A DNA stretch of 64,000 nucleotides from Nelumbo lutea (lineage: Eukaryota; Streptophyta; Magnoliopsida; Proteales; Nelumbonaceae): assembly GCA_022828595.1 (NCBI GenBank), contig JAKGHH010000008.1, positions 9,653,228-9,717,227 on the forward strand, written 5' to 3'. Of this stretch, positions 22,905 through 34,752 are shown in pieces. The notes beneath the pieces are model-generated. The model was given only the letters and a program-made list of their open reading frames with translations. It was not told the origin of the DNA and made no database searches. Each line of letters begins with the position of its first letter. Position 1 is the first letter of the stretch. Both the position numbers and the translations under genes were made by a program.

Positions 22905-23930
22905 TCAGCGCCCGTCCTCCGTCAGATCCAGCCGTCCATTCTCTTGAAGCACCTTTAGAATCTGGGCCCCCTTCCTCCTCGCCCTTGCGCTGCACTCTCC
23001 CTGCAGCGCTAGCACCACTGCTCGACCAACCTCTTCCGGCGGAGCAATCCCCTCCTCGCCACCCCCTCCAAAAATCACTGCCAGTACACTTATCCCATGC
23101 TCTTTCCCTCTTCCCGCCATCTTCGTTACCATCTCTACCAGCATTGGAACGGCCAAGGCGTGGGCCCTCAGTTCCGAAGCTCCCTCTGGGACCGTACATA
23201 GCAATTCCAGCGCAGCTAGCGCCCGCTCTGCCGCCGATCCTTCTAGCTCCGCCACTGTCTCCACCACCTCTGCAACCGCTCCCGCTTCCACGGCGACGTG
23301 ACGATTGCATTCTGCCAGGCATAATGCCAGCAGAACTTTTGTTGCAGGCTTGGCACCTGCCGGATCTTTCAGAAATCTTACCACCCCACTCATTACCGAC
23401 GGCGGGCAGGTGGGGTCTCGGCTTCCATCAGCCGGCGGATTCGGCACAAGAGAACGTTCAAGCAGGTGAATAGATGAAAGCCGAGCACTGTCAGAGCCGG
23501 TGCTGAACTGAAGTTCCGCCACGTGGAAGAGCTCTTCGAGGTTGGAGACCAGTGGCAGAGGTGTGTCGGTCTCCGGTAAGGCTTTGGGTAATTGGGCAGA
23601 TGTGGATTCCAGAGGTGCGTCCAACTCGGCTGATGGGTAATGATGTACGACCGGGGATTGTGGCAACGGGAATCGCCATTGTGTAAAGCTTTGGGAGGTA
23701 GAAGACGAGGACGACTCAGACTCCGGATGAGGCCGGGACGGTGGTGTGGAAAGTTGAGGCGGAGGCGGAGGAGGAGGAAGAGGAGGTGGGGGTGTGTCAG
23801 AAGCCGGTTCAGGGAGGGTTGGGGTCTGAGTAGTAGTGGGGCTAAGTACTGTTTGAGTGCAGTAGCTAAAGATACCACAAGATAAGAGTGGACGAGGTGG
23901 GCTTTTGAGCTTGGGGTGATGGGTTTTCAT
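22905..23930 (-). CDS. ARM-repeat protein related to plant U-box proteins, lacking the U-box
   Basis: A single uninterrupted frame of 341 residues on the minus strand. Residues about 1-110 are low complexity, with a polyproline run near 47-58 and serine-rich stretches. From about residue 125 the sequence forms alpha-helical ARM/HEAT-like repeats (HLLERSLV, VVRFLKDP, KVLLALCLAECNRHVAV, AVAEVVETVAELEGSAAERA, LAALELLCTVPEGASELR, GISVLAVIFGGG) like the C-terminal half of plant PUB-ARM ubiquitin ligases. No U-box is present in the frame. It may be a scaffold or substrate-binding protein; the partner is unknown. The closest Arabidopsis counterpart I can suggest is an AT1G08315-type ARM protein, from memory. 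The GC-rich coding stretch stands out from its AT-rich surroundings. ATG at 23930 is the first in frame. Confidence 0.85.
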   Translation of the reverse strand: MKTHHPKLKSPPRPLLSCGIFSYCTQTVLSPTTTQTPTLPEPASDTPPPPLPPPPPPPQLSTPPSRPHPESESSSSSTSQSFTQWRFPLPQSPVVHHYPSAELDAPLESTSAQLPKALPETDTPLPLVSNLEELFHVAELQFSTGSDSARLSSIHLLERSLVPNPPADGSRDPTCPPSVMSGVVRFLKDPAGAKPATKVLLALCLAECNRHVAVEAGAVAEVVETVAELEGSAAERALAALELLCTVPEGASELRAHALAVPMLVEMVTKMAGRGKEHGISVLAVIFGGGGEEGIAPPEEVGRAVVLALQGECSARARRKGAQILKVLQENGRLDLTEDGR

Positions 23931-24761
23931 GGTGTAGCTAGAGATAGGGAGCCAAATTCTGGGCTCTGGTGAAGTTGCTGAGCCTCAGACTCGATCAATC
24001 GAAAAAGAGCTGGGGAAGGTCTCTATCAGTGGACTGAAAACGATTAGTATGAATTTATTTTCTTCTATATATCGATCCATCCATCTATAATCTATTCTAT
24101 CTAATATCTCTGTGTGGAGACAGGAAAAGAGAGGAGTAGAAGAAAAACAAAAGCAGTGTAGTCCAAGCAGTCAAACATGGTGGAAGGACTAAGGAGCTGG
24201 CTTGGCTGGGGCGATATCTATCTCTATCTATCAGTGTGCATGCAGATGGAGAGCAGCTGCTGCTACTAGTAACAAATGAAACGCCACTACTCACTAGACG
24301 TGAGCAGAGCAGGAGAAACAGTGCAGAATGCAGATGGACATGGATCCAAGCCCCCCAAAAAAAATGAAGAGAGGGATTCAGAGTGGCACGTGCACGTCTA
24401 GAAGTACATGGGGCCGGGAAAATTGTAATTGATTCATGGTCCCACTCCACTTACTGAATGACAAATTGACAATGACAATTCCTTCCGTGAGCCCTCAGCT
24501 CTCGTCTGGGCGTGTGTGTCGTTTTTATTATTTTCATGGTAGCCAAATAGGCAAACAACCGGCTTCGATTATTTCTCCATTCTTGGGTTATTGAGGAAAA
24601 TGTTGATCAAATGGTCAAACTGACAAGCGCTGCTGTCCGATTAGCAGCTGACGGGCTGAAGGCTGATGGTACCCCCATGCACATGCACCATGCATGTAGC
24701 TAGGAGGGGTTCAACTGGTCAAGGATCGATTTTGTTGATGATGAATGAATTTGATCGTGAC

Positions 24762-25403
24762 TAGACCTGGTTATGGGCCGGGTCGGGTTTTTATTCTTTA
24801 TATATAAGATTTTGTTAGGCCCAAGCCTGAGCCCGGTCCTAATAAAATGTCTGAAGCCTGGCCCCGAGCCCGAAGCTCGATTTAACAAAAAGATAGATTG
24901 ATGATTGTGTCTGCATTTATGTTTGTCGCCAACCAAACAATAAGAGAGGAATAGAACAAAAGGACAAAGAGAAAGGATTCGCTGTCGGTGCCTGTATTCG
25001 TCGGTGCCTGAGTTCACGTCTAATAAATGAATTGAACTGAGATTCTGAGAGTGAAGGAGAAATGAGAAGAGGAACAACTGAACGATGAAGTGAGAGAGAG
25101 AGAGAGAGGACTCATCAGTCACCGCTGGAATTTATTGGTTGCATTGGTTTTGTCTTCCTGAGAATGTTTATGAAACTGTGATTGAAAAGGGAGTTTGTTT
25201 GGCTAAGAAAAAGATGAGTGATAAGAGAGGGGTTGAGAAGAGAGGGATTAATATTTAGGGTTAGGGTTTAACTTATACAAAAGTTGAACCGGGCCGGGCA
25301 TTTTTAACAAATCCCGAGTCCAACCTGTAAAATAGTCAGGCTCGAGCTTTTAAACCTGAAGTCAAGCCCGTCTAGGGGCCAGGCCGGCCCATCGAACTAC
25401 CCA
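24762..25403. mobile_element. Probable non-autonomous hAT-like element with GGGCCGG-rich ends
   Basis: The left end has TATGGGCCGGGTCGGG. The right end, read backwards, has GGGTAGTTCGATGGGCCGG. Subterminal blocks with AGCCCG/CGGGCC phrases mirror each other on both sides. The ends are degenerate and no target duplication was identified. Confidence 0.4.
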
Positions 25404-26213
25404 GCCCATGAAATGGCACAGTAGCTAACCTTTGTATCTAAAGCTCGAATTATGCTACTCATCCCCATATTTGATTTTTGGGCTCCTCCCTATAGAGTAC
25501 AGACCTCCAAACTCCACACCATAAACCTCTCTTTCTCACTCTCACTCTAGGGATCCATTTCTAACTCCATGTCAGCAGTCAGCCTTTATATACATTAATT
25601 ATTCCATTCTTTTGCTATGTCACTCTCTCTTTCACACGCACACAGAGGGAGAGAGAGAGAGTGTGTACTGAATCAAAACAATAATTGGGACGAGCCGAGA
25701 TAACAGGACAGACACATATTACAGCAATAAACGACGTAGAGCACTCTCTCTCTCTCTCTAGAGTCTAGACATCTTTGTCACACTTGAATTAAAATATGTG
25801 TAGCCCCACCACGTTGAAGTAGGTTTGTCAACTACGGTAGTTGCTGCATGGTGGCTCGACTTCAGAGGGAAAAGAGAAGATGAACATGGCATGGCAGCAG
25901 ATGCGATCAGGCATGGACGGTAAGTGGTCAATTAGCTCAAGCTGTGCCCTTCAGCTTTTTCAGCACAGCTGAAGCTATTTGTCGATTCCTTTCATTTTGC
26001 ATGCATCTCACAACTAATTAATGGAGACTTTAAAGAGTTAGGCGTGTATTGATGTTGTTAGATATTCTGCTTCCTTTCTTATTTCTTCTTTCCTTTAAAA
26101 AAATAAAAAATTGTAAACAGAACGAAAGAGGAAGGACCCCAAAGAGTTTTGATCATGCAGGCTGGATTATCGGTTGTTTTGAGACCTTTAATTCGTTCCT
26201 AATGAAACAGTAT

Positions 26214-26364
26214 TCAATCAGAGAAAAGTCTATTCGAAGAGCCATCATAACCTTGCATTGGGAATATTTTCCTATAAAATAAAACATACAAGTATAAAAA
26301 TATTCCTGATGCAAGGCTATAAAGGCTGTTCGAATAGTGTTCAAACGGACCCTGCTCTGATTGA
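26214..26364. mobile_element. Foldback element F3, same family as F1/F2
   Basis: The 151-bp sequence has outer arms TCAATCAGAG and CTCTGATTGA (exact), a middle stem (TATTCGAAGAGCC with GGCTGTTCGAATA) and an inner stem (CCTTGCATTGGGAATATTTT with its complement, two mismatches). The inner stem matches F2 closely. Confidence 0.75.
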
Positions 26365-28595
26365 AGCGATCTCCTTCCTCCATTAGATGTTATGGATCAA
26401 TTGGCCCAACATGCATGCAATGAAGAGAATTAAAATGGACCTAATTCCCTGGGCTTACCTACTTGCGTCAAAAAATTAAAGTAGTCGGACTGATTTAGTC
26501 CTGCCCTAAATCCAATCTCATAAACCTAATCTACATTAATAAGGTTAATATACATGTATAGACGACTAATAAAGAAGCCTAAAATCTGAAATTACAGCCA
26601 CCTCTTAATCTGTCAGTGGCCTCCCGTATAAATCATATCCTGCCCATAAATGTAACATCAATTCATAGTCAGAATTCAGTCCACCCTTAAAAGTATTAGC
26701 TCCACCCTAGGGGTACACTGAACGGTTAAAACCCCTTTTTCTATTATTACGGATTACCAATTAACAGCAGCAAATTTTGCTTCTACATTTGCTACCTTAA
26801 TTAGTTGATAAACTTGGAGATGGTAGTCTCCATTTAATCGAACATTCCTGGTTAGACTTCATCATTTCTGCTCTCAGGCTTCCTCCTGGTGTGATTTACA
26901 TTTTTTTTTTTTTTTTTTTGTTTTTCGTTTGGAATTATAGAGTACACACCACAGGGGAATCAAGGGTGAGTACAAAGTAAGGTGCATGTGATGTGGCCCA
27001 CTGCTACTACGGAGAGCCTACGGTTTCATAGGTTTGATCTTGTGCTGCGCCCCTATTTCGGAGGGATGTCAAACATCTTCTTTATTGGGTTCTTGACCTC
27101 CTCGTGTGAATACTTGAATGACTCATGATTGGATCATTTGCATGAATCACCATCACCCAATGTGTATGGTTTTGCTTTATGAAAAAATAATCGATTATTA
27201 CGTCAACAAAAATATGTTGATTTGGCCGATGCGACGGTGATAAACAGACATATCATAACCAATTTCTTAAACTTTGTTAAAATAAGTGCATCTTCTAAAT
27301 GTCATCCAATAAAATGTAAATACATTTTTAATATGTTTGATAGAAATCTTGATTTAATGTTTAACTAATATTAATAAATCTATCATATTAAACTCTTATG
27401 TTAATTAACCCGCAACCTTTTAAATACAAATCAGATTTGACATTTCAATTTAAATGAATAGGGAAGTTCCAACTTCCAACCCCCTCCCCACCAACCAAAG
27501 AAAAAAAAAAGTAAAATACAAGAAATGGAAAACTGGGTGAGTCATCTTTGATCAGAAAAATGAGATGCAAGTACACCACCTCAGAGATGATGTGAAGATG
27601 GCCCATCTTCTGGTTTTGGAGACTATAGCCTGCTGCTTAATTTGTATCCTGTTGACTTCAGTGTTCTAAGCTAGTCTTGGACTAAACAGATGGTTGGACC
27701 ATGAAAATTAATCAAGAACCAGCAAGCATGTTGGGTCCCGGTTAAATGAACTAACCAGCTGATTAATTGGCTACAGCATCGTCATAGCCTTGTGCTGAAA
27801 CAACGAAATTAAGGCCTTTGATGTCTTGCTATAATCCCACCTTATTTGGCTTATTTGGATTAGATGAAGTATGGTCTCACTGGGATCAACGCTGCAATAT
27901 AAGGGGAAGGTCTTGATTCTCGGTTTTAGCCCTGCGCTAAGAATTAAACTGTCGTAGCAAAAGTGAAATTATTGATAAAATTGTGCAGAATTCCAGTTTT
28001 TAATTTGGTACAAGTCTTACAGCTAGCTTTAGCTGATTCAGAATCTTAGGGAATAGCAACAAGAAACGCCACGAGAAGTATTAGAATATAACATCCAACT
28101 AAAGATATGGCACCAATAAGAAAGTTTCTGAAGGTTCATGTGTAGCCACGCGTGGCCCGTCTATAAGTTACCGAACTGACACAGCCTACTTCCATAACCC
28201 CATGCAATCATTGCCATATAGTCTGCACCAGTGGATACCGGCTCAATTAGTCCCATTATCTCGGATTGAGATGATGTATTTATATAATTGGATAGTTACA
28301 CAAGTGCATTAGCTCAGAATTTTAAATTCCATTATAAACTTCAATTCAAAATTTTAAATACCTTCATTTAGAACACTAATCCCCTGTCATGTATTGTATT
28401 GGCATCAATTTGGATTTGGCACCTATCTAAACCGTACAATAAAAACCCCAAATCAAATGGAAGCCCATGATTCATGGTTACATGCCAAAAACATGGCCCT
28501 AAGCGGCAGCCATGTTGACTTTCATTTTTCTGCAAATACTACCAAAGTTTTGAAGTTGAGTCTCACACGCCTCGTGATTTAATTTAACTTAGGAT

Positions 28596-28748
28596 TCGGT
28601 TATGATACGGGAAAGATGCCATATGTGAATTTTTTTTTGACTAACCAATTGGTATAGCCAATTCGGTATTATTTATCAAAATTTATAGGTAGATTTTAAT
28701 TGGTCAAATCTCTTCTTATACCATATATTTCCCCTATCATAGATTTTC
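28596..28748. mobile_element. MITE-like element with TATGATACGGGAAA ends
   Basis: The left end GGTTATGATACGGGAAAG mirrors the right end, which read backwards is GAAAATCTATGATAGGGG. A related end (AATCTATGATGCCGGAAAGG) lies at 28964. Confidence 0.4.
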
Positions 28749-29586
28749 CCTTTTAACTTATTATCACTAGTCTTTGTTTCGGTTGCAAAATGAATCCTTT
28801 TCCTTCTCAACTCGTCAAGTTTGTTTCAGGTCACTTTCAGCTGCGGTGTCAAATCATTTAAAATACCTTATACTCAGGTAGTTTGTTTGTTGTTTTCCGC
28901 TCTTTTAGCTCAAAATACAGCCAAAGAAATGTGTAACCCACGTGGCTTTTATTTTTAGAGAAAATCTATGATGCCGGAAAGGTTTTGACCAATCACAACC
29001 TTTCATTAATTTTGATGAAAATCTTTCCGTTCTTTTAAAACATTCATCCGATTAATTATCACCTTTATCATTCCGGTTAATTGGTTATAAGCTTTTTTTG
29101 GTATATGCATTTTGCTGAATTCTTATTTTTATTAATTTAGGAATTTATTTACAATTTTACATGTTGTTGGCCGAGGATAATACTGTCAATTCGCTCCTCA
29201 CCCAAAGTGACACCGAGGTATCCAAGGAGGCCGAAGAGGTCGAGGTATATAGGCCGAGATATCTGGGACCCAAGGACTAGTAGGTCGATCCTGCGAAAAG
29301 GACAATGTCAGAGGCCCCGAGTGGAAACTTGAGGCGGAGACTCTGATGGTCAAGTTAGTACTAGGAAGTGCAAAGTGGAAAAGGTCCGAGGTGTGAGCAC
29401 CCAAACGAGGCCACTAGAGAGAATGGGAGATCTCGAGTGCTAGTTAGAGAGCTTAAGTTCTAGTTTCTTAACTTGAGGGTGTCACCTCCTATTTATACTT
29501 GAAGTCGTCTGGAGGTAGGTGAGCTTAGATGGTCCAGATGCAGTCCGTACGCGGAGAAGGCAGCCTGATAAATTGGTTAATTAAGT

Positions 29587-30317
29587 AGGTGTTTGGCATC
29601 AATTCCATTTCCTCATAAAACAACATAACATCAGCACTACAATAGAAATCTATTTTTTGGGAAAACATTTAATGTTTCATTAACCGTTTTTTTCTGAAAA
29701 ACATTTTCTCGGTGTCTGTTTGGCATCGTTGCCATTGCTCCAGAAAATGGGGCCACATCAGTACCACATCAGAAAAATGGTGCTCCAGAAAACGGGCATT
29801 TGTTTGGAACTATTTTTCCATAAAAAAAATAGTGCTCCAAGCCACGTCTTGAAAATCGGGAAGGCATGGCTTGGAGCAACGCCGATTTTGGTGTTTGTTG
29901 GAACTGCAACCTATTGCTACCAACAAGGATGTGAGGTGGCAGTGATGTGGTGTTGGATAATGGGTACCAGTGCTGAAAACGTCTCTTGGAGCATTGGAAC
30001 CAAATAGAAAAAGTTGTTGCTCTAGGAAATGTCCTACCTGGAAGCAACGATTCCAAACAAAAAAATAAAGAACAAAAAAAGGCATCATTTTCTCAGAAAA
30101 CGGTGCTTCCAACTCAGACATCAGCAGCTGCATCTATAACATTGATGCCAAATATATACTCAGACTATGCCTTAGAAATTGGGAAAGCTGTGTCTGAAAA
30201 AAAAAAGTATTGTTTGGTGTTTTCATGTTTCTTTTTCCGATATGCTGACATGATAATGAAAAACACCTATATATCAGTACACCTATATCTCAGAAAATAG
30301 CATTGGCTCCAAACACC
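29587..30317. mobile_element. Nested MITE cluster with concentric inverted repeats
   Basis: The outer pair is GGTGTTTGGCATCAATTCC at 29587, with GGTGTTTGGAGCCAATGC read backwards from 30317. A second pair is CTGTTTGGCATCGTTG near 29715, with ATATTTGGCATCAATG read backwards from about 30162. A third lies at about 29800 (TTTGTTTGGAAC) and about 30060. No protein domain is present. It appears to be elements inserted into elements of the same family. Confidence 0.5.
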
Positions 30318-32858
30318 GCTTAATACGACCCTACTGTAGCGATCATTACAACCGGGTAGAAATAGAACCGGCCGGGATGACTCACTGGGTTCGAGGTTCG
30401 ACCAATCAAAAAATGCCACTAAAAGAAGAATCGCAAACTTTTGAGAGTCATCCGGATAAAAGATAGACAGGATGAGACAGGAAGTAATTCTATATATAAA
30501 AAATGTTTAATTTAATTAATACCCATGTCATGTCCAATTCTTTATTGAAGAATAATCTGGATTCCACTAATCTAATTATATCTCATGCATAACCGTTCAT
30601 GCAAGTAGGACTGTAGGAGATATCCATACAGTCCGGTCTATGCTTGTCGCTTGATGATGAGAAGCCCCCCACCATTTATATTAAGGAAAAAGAATGATTA
30701 ATCATAAGAAATATTATTGTGTATATGATGTTTGGAATCCAGATGGGTATGTGTGCATGCATTTGCATGAATGACATCTCATTTATTGAATTATTTATTT
30801 AATTAATTTTAATTTATTAATATTCTCCCGACATGAGGCATCAGAATCCATTCATTTCAGGCCTTATCCCATCCCTCCTCTTGTCCTCAAGCATCAACCC
30901 CATTTCCTATTGCTCCCTTTGTCTTCTTCTCTTCACTTTCTTCTTGATATTAATTCATGCTTTTTCCTATTTATGATTAAATTATAGTGTCAAATGAAGT
31001 AAACTCATATATTTCTATATTTTAAACATTAGTATCGAGTTTACTCCAATTAAATCTTAAGGTTGATTTTGTTTGTAGCCAGAATTAGAATAAAAATTCT
31101 TCAGAATTAAAATTAAAATAATCTATTCCTATAATTTATTTGATTCAAATAAGAATAAGAATGAAAATCAGAATTAATTAAAATGAGAATAAAATTTTGA
31201 TTCCATCCAACTAAACAGTTGGAGTCGGAATAACTCATTTCAATTTCATTTTCAGACCTCTATTCCCACAAACCAAACAGGCCCTCAATAATTTTAGTTA
31301 ATACAATGATCATCAAAGGACTACCATTAGGTTCTAAATTTCCTCTTACCATTCTGTTTTGGGTCTCCATGAATGAATTTCTGAAGCATAGAAAACACTC
31401 ATCTCCTCTTTAGCACGCAAACGCACATTCAGTGCATGATTGTGTCTCCTATCCACCCTCATCTTTCATTAGAAAGAAATGGCTCAACAGTCAACAACTC
31501 AACCAAACCAGCCTGCATTCATGAGTTGTGTCTTCTCCCAATGCCAAAGGTATGACTAACACCCCCCCCCCCTTCCTAAAATTTGCATATAAATATACAC
31601 ACGAAAATCCATCCCTAACTTGAACCTTTCAAAAGAAGCAATACCAACTACCACTAAGAATCAAAGTCTGGCTCTGATGCACTTACCTTACATTTTTATA
31701 CACACCTGTCATTAGGGCTGTAAGTCGGATTACCCGATTTGAAGAACTTCAACTACATCAAGCTTGGATTAGGATTCATGTTGATCGAAATTTTAACAAA
31801 TTCCCAACTCAATCAAATCCAAATATCAAAGAATCAATACCAACTACTACTAAGAATCGGTGTAAGATAAATGCAGCAAAAAAAAAAAAAGTGCACCAAA
31901 CCTCAATTCTAAATCTCTTAACTCCAACATGAAGCACCAGATTTACATAACTCCATTAATGGCCAGCCCAACATAAGTATACCCATGTGACTTGACTGTA
32001 CGTTTTTGTATACATCAGTCATGTATGTTTATATGAGCATGGACCCATGTGAGGCCCAGTGAAACAAGGAGGCAGAATTGGCAGATGTGGGGAATTTAGA
32101 TATCATAAACCTAAACTGAGAATATCAAATTTTATTAAACTATTAGAAAAAAGAAGAGTTGTTAGGATTTAAGAGTTAGGAAAGAACAATAACTCCAACA
32201 TGACCACCCTCTTTATTAGATTTTATTTTACTAGAGAAAAAATTAGGTTTTGAAAGAAAAATAGTTGATTAAACAGACAACTCCAACTTTAGTCCATCCC
32301 CTGAAAAGCATTGATGGATATGTTCTCTGACATTTCAGTGATAACAAATAAAATAATGGGCCTAGATTGGATCCATTTCATTATATAATACAAAAAAAAT
32401 ACGGGTAACATGGGCCGCCCAAAATGTGTATCGTCCGGAATGGATTTCCTTTGTAGTGGTAGAAAGCACGTGAAAGATTTCCTTAAAATGTTAAAACAAG
32501 GGTGAGCCAGGAATTTTTGTTTTCTAGTTATTATGTTGGGCCACAAGCCGGGCACAATCTCATTAGAATCCTGGACGTTCTACATTGATTTTTTTTTATT
32601 TAATTTTTTATGGTTATTATGCTTTTGCACAGATTATTTAAATTATTATTTATTAATGAATTTGGATGTCCTTATTTTCGTTTTTTCTTCTTTTTAAAAT
32701 TTCGTTGTGTGACATCTCAGAAAATCAAGTGTAGCAAGAGCACTGCAGCTCAGAAGGCCAAAACTTTGGTATTTTAATTAATCCAGTTGTGTGTGTGTTT
32801 TTATTTTGAGGAAAGAGTGGGCTACAACATGGGGTAGCCCTCCCCAGCAATCACTTAG

Positions 32859-33275
32859 ATGATGTTTGGCATCGGTGCTGGTTATTTTTTATTGATTTTT
32901 TCAATCAATGATTTTTGAAATTAGTGTTTTTTTCGAAAATCGGTAAATTTTATTATATGCTATCATTTCCCTTAAGTAAGCCAAGTTTTGAGAAATCGTC
33001 TTTGAGTTTGTTTGGTACTGATTCTCAAGCCAATTATTTTTGTATTATACAATGCCGTTGTCATGTAATACTCAAAAAATCAGAATCAGCTAGAAATTAC
33101 TAAAAAAAGATAATCCCTGAAAAAAGGCTGATTTCAATAATCAATTTTGACCGATTTCCTGAAAATCATAAAAATTGGCCAACTAAACGGAAATTTCAAT
33201 GCCACTCTAATGCTGATGTGACTTCAACATGACAGTGATTTTCAAGAAATCACCATCGATGCCAAATATCACCTT
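32859..33275. mobile_element. MITE-like element, same family as the 29587 cluster
   Basis: The left end GATGATGTTTGGCATCGGTG mirrors the right end, which read backwards is GGTGATATTTGGCATCGATG. The interior is rich in self-complementary AATCA/TGATT blocks. A poly(A) run follows at 33281. Confidence 0.6.
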
Positions 33276-33548
33276 AAACTTGAAAAAAAAAAAAAAAAAA
33301 CGACCGAGTTAAACTCACAAACCCACTAGATCCCACAACATAACCCATATTTACAAGTCAATCCGCTGCAAAATTAGCTTTTCTGAGACGAGAATATTGA
33401 ATATTTAACTTCTCTTTGATGATATTCCAGTGGAGAGAGGATAGCATGACCAAATTATAAGTTTCAAAAGCTGCCCAAGCCTCAGCCACATTAATCAAGT
33501 TGGTCCGCTACAACTCTAGAGTGGCTGAATTTGGTTGCATATTCAAAG

Positions 33549-33578
<30 letters not shown>
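33549..33578. repeat. (TA)n microsatellite
   Basis: Fifteen TA units in intergenic DNA. Confidence 0.95.
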
Positions 33579-33581
<3 letters not shown>

Positions 33582-34752
33582 GTAACCCAAATGAGCAAAC
33601 CCTGTTAAGCTATGCCTTTAGTCAACAACATAGGGGTACTTTAGTCATTTAGTAGGGGTGACTTTATTTTCATCAAACGATGTACATCATGATATATTTA
33701 ATTTTTTCTGATAATAAGGACAAGAGAATTGTTAAAGGTAGAATATTACCTAGATCCAGGTCACGACAGATAAAGCTAAAACAACCTGCAACTTATCTAA
33801 TAACAAAGAGTAAATAAATCCAACCTATTAATTAATACAATAATGCATCTGTTTATACCAAACAGAATATTGGGGAAGCATTTGTAGATGCCCAATCACA
33901 GGTGATTGGGCAGATTTAGCCAACCCAAAAGAAGGAATCCTTAATTTATTCAATTAAAAAAATCCTAAAAAGCCGATATTTTAGGAGTGGAGAGGAAACA
34001 TCTACAGCACTGGTTCTACATACTTTTAGCCTTTATTTTTTGTTGATTTGCTTGTAGTGGAACGATGGGACAACCCCCTTTTAATTTATTTCATTTTTTT
34101 TAAGCCCTTCGATTTTATTTCATTCAACTTTTGTAAATGACCCCTTTCCTTTGTGCATCACATATAATATGGCATAGAATGGCCCATCAAGTATCTGACG
34201 CCTTTCCTGCGTGGCCCGTCTTGCCCGCCACATGCAACCATAGTTCCTACTCGGAACGTTTCAGCCAAAACGGAGCCGACTATGGAAAAGAAAACCATTC
34301 AGAGACCAGAGTTCCTGGCCGCTTGGCCCCATAATGGCTGCCCAGTGAAAAGAGGGAACACCAACAAGCAACAACAATACAGACGACACTTTTTGGCACA
34401 AAAAGACCACTTTTTTGTGATGGACTCTGTGACATTAATCACGCTCTCTTTAGCTTAAAATTTCCATCGTCAATGGATGGAAAACAAGGTCTCAAGAGTA
34501 AACAGAAACCATTTACATACGTAGAGATGAATGATACCTTCAGTTCAGCTTCAGCCTACAAGGAAGTCTTTTGTTTTCCCCAGTCCATGAAAGACATCAA
34601 ACCTCAAAGTTACATAGAAAATACATGATTAGGAAACAGAGTACCCAACTTCAGAACCCGTTCCCAAGGCCTTGTTCTAGGTACTCCGATTAAAAAACAC
34701 TTGAAAAGAGATGCCTTTGGCTTCATTCAACTTCAATCCTCTGGCGGTGCCG

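Larger units (their letters stand above)
23931..34752. other. Long intergenic region (about 10.8 kb), transposon debris
   Basis: 23931-24450 holds the leader and promoter of the ARM gene, with a TATATA-like motif near 24065-24075. GA/CT simple repeats occur near 25087-25105, 25650-25662 and 25745-25760. A poly(T) run lies at 26910-26930. A GC-rich block at 29210-29560 with CCTATTTATAC may be an LTR scrap, unproven. 31050-31285 has MITE-like ends. The last few hundred bases before 34752 should be the Aux/IAA 3'UTR. I recognise no protein or RNA gene. Confidence 0.55.

Noticed and set aside
22870..23878. Several open frames of 150-160 codons overlapping the ARM gene on both strands
   Set aside because: GC-rich coding DNA with few stops; only the 341-residue frame shows ARM-type helices.
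29210..29560. GC-rich block as a solo LTR
   Set aside because: No paired LTR, target duplication or PBS could be found, so it is only mentioned as a possibility.
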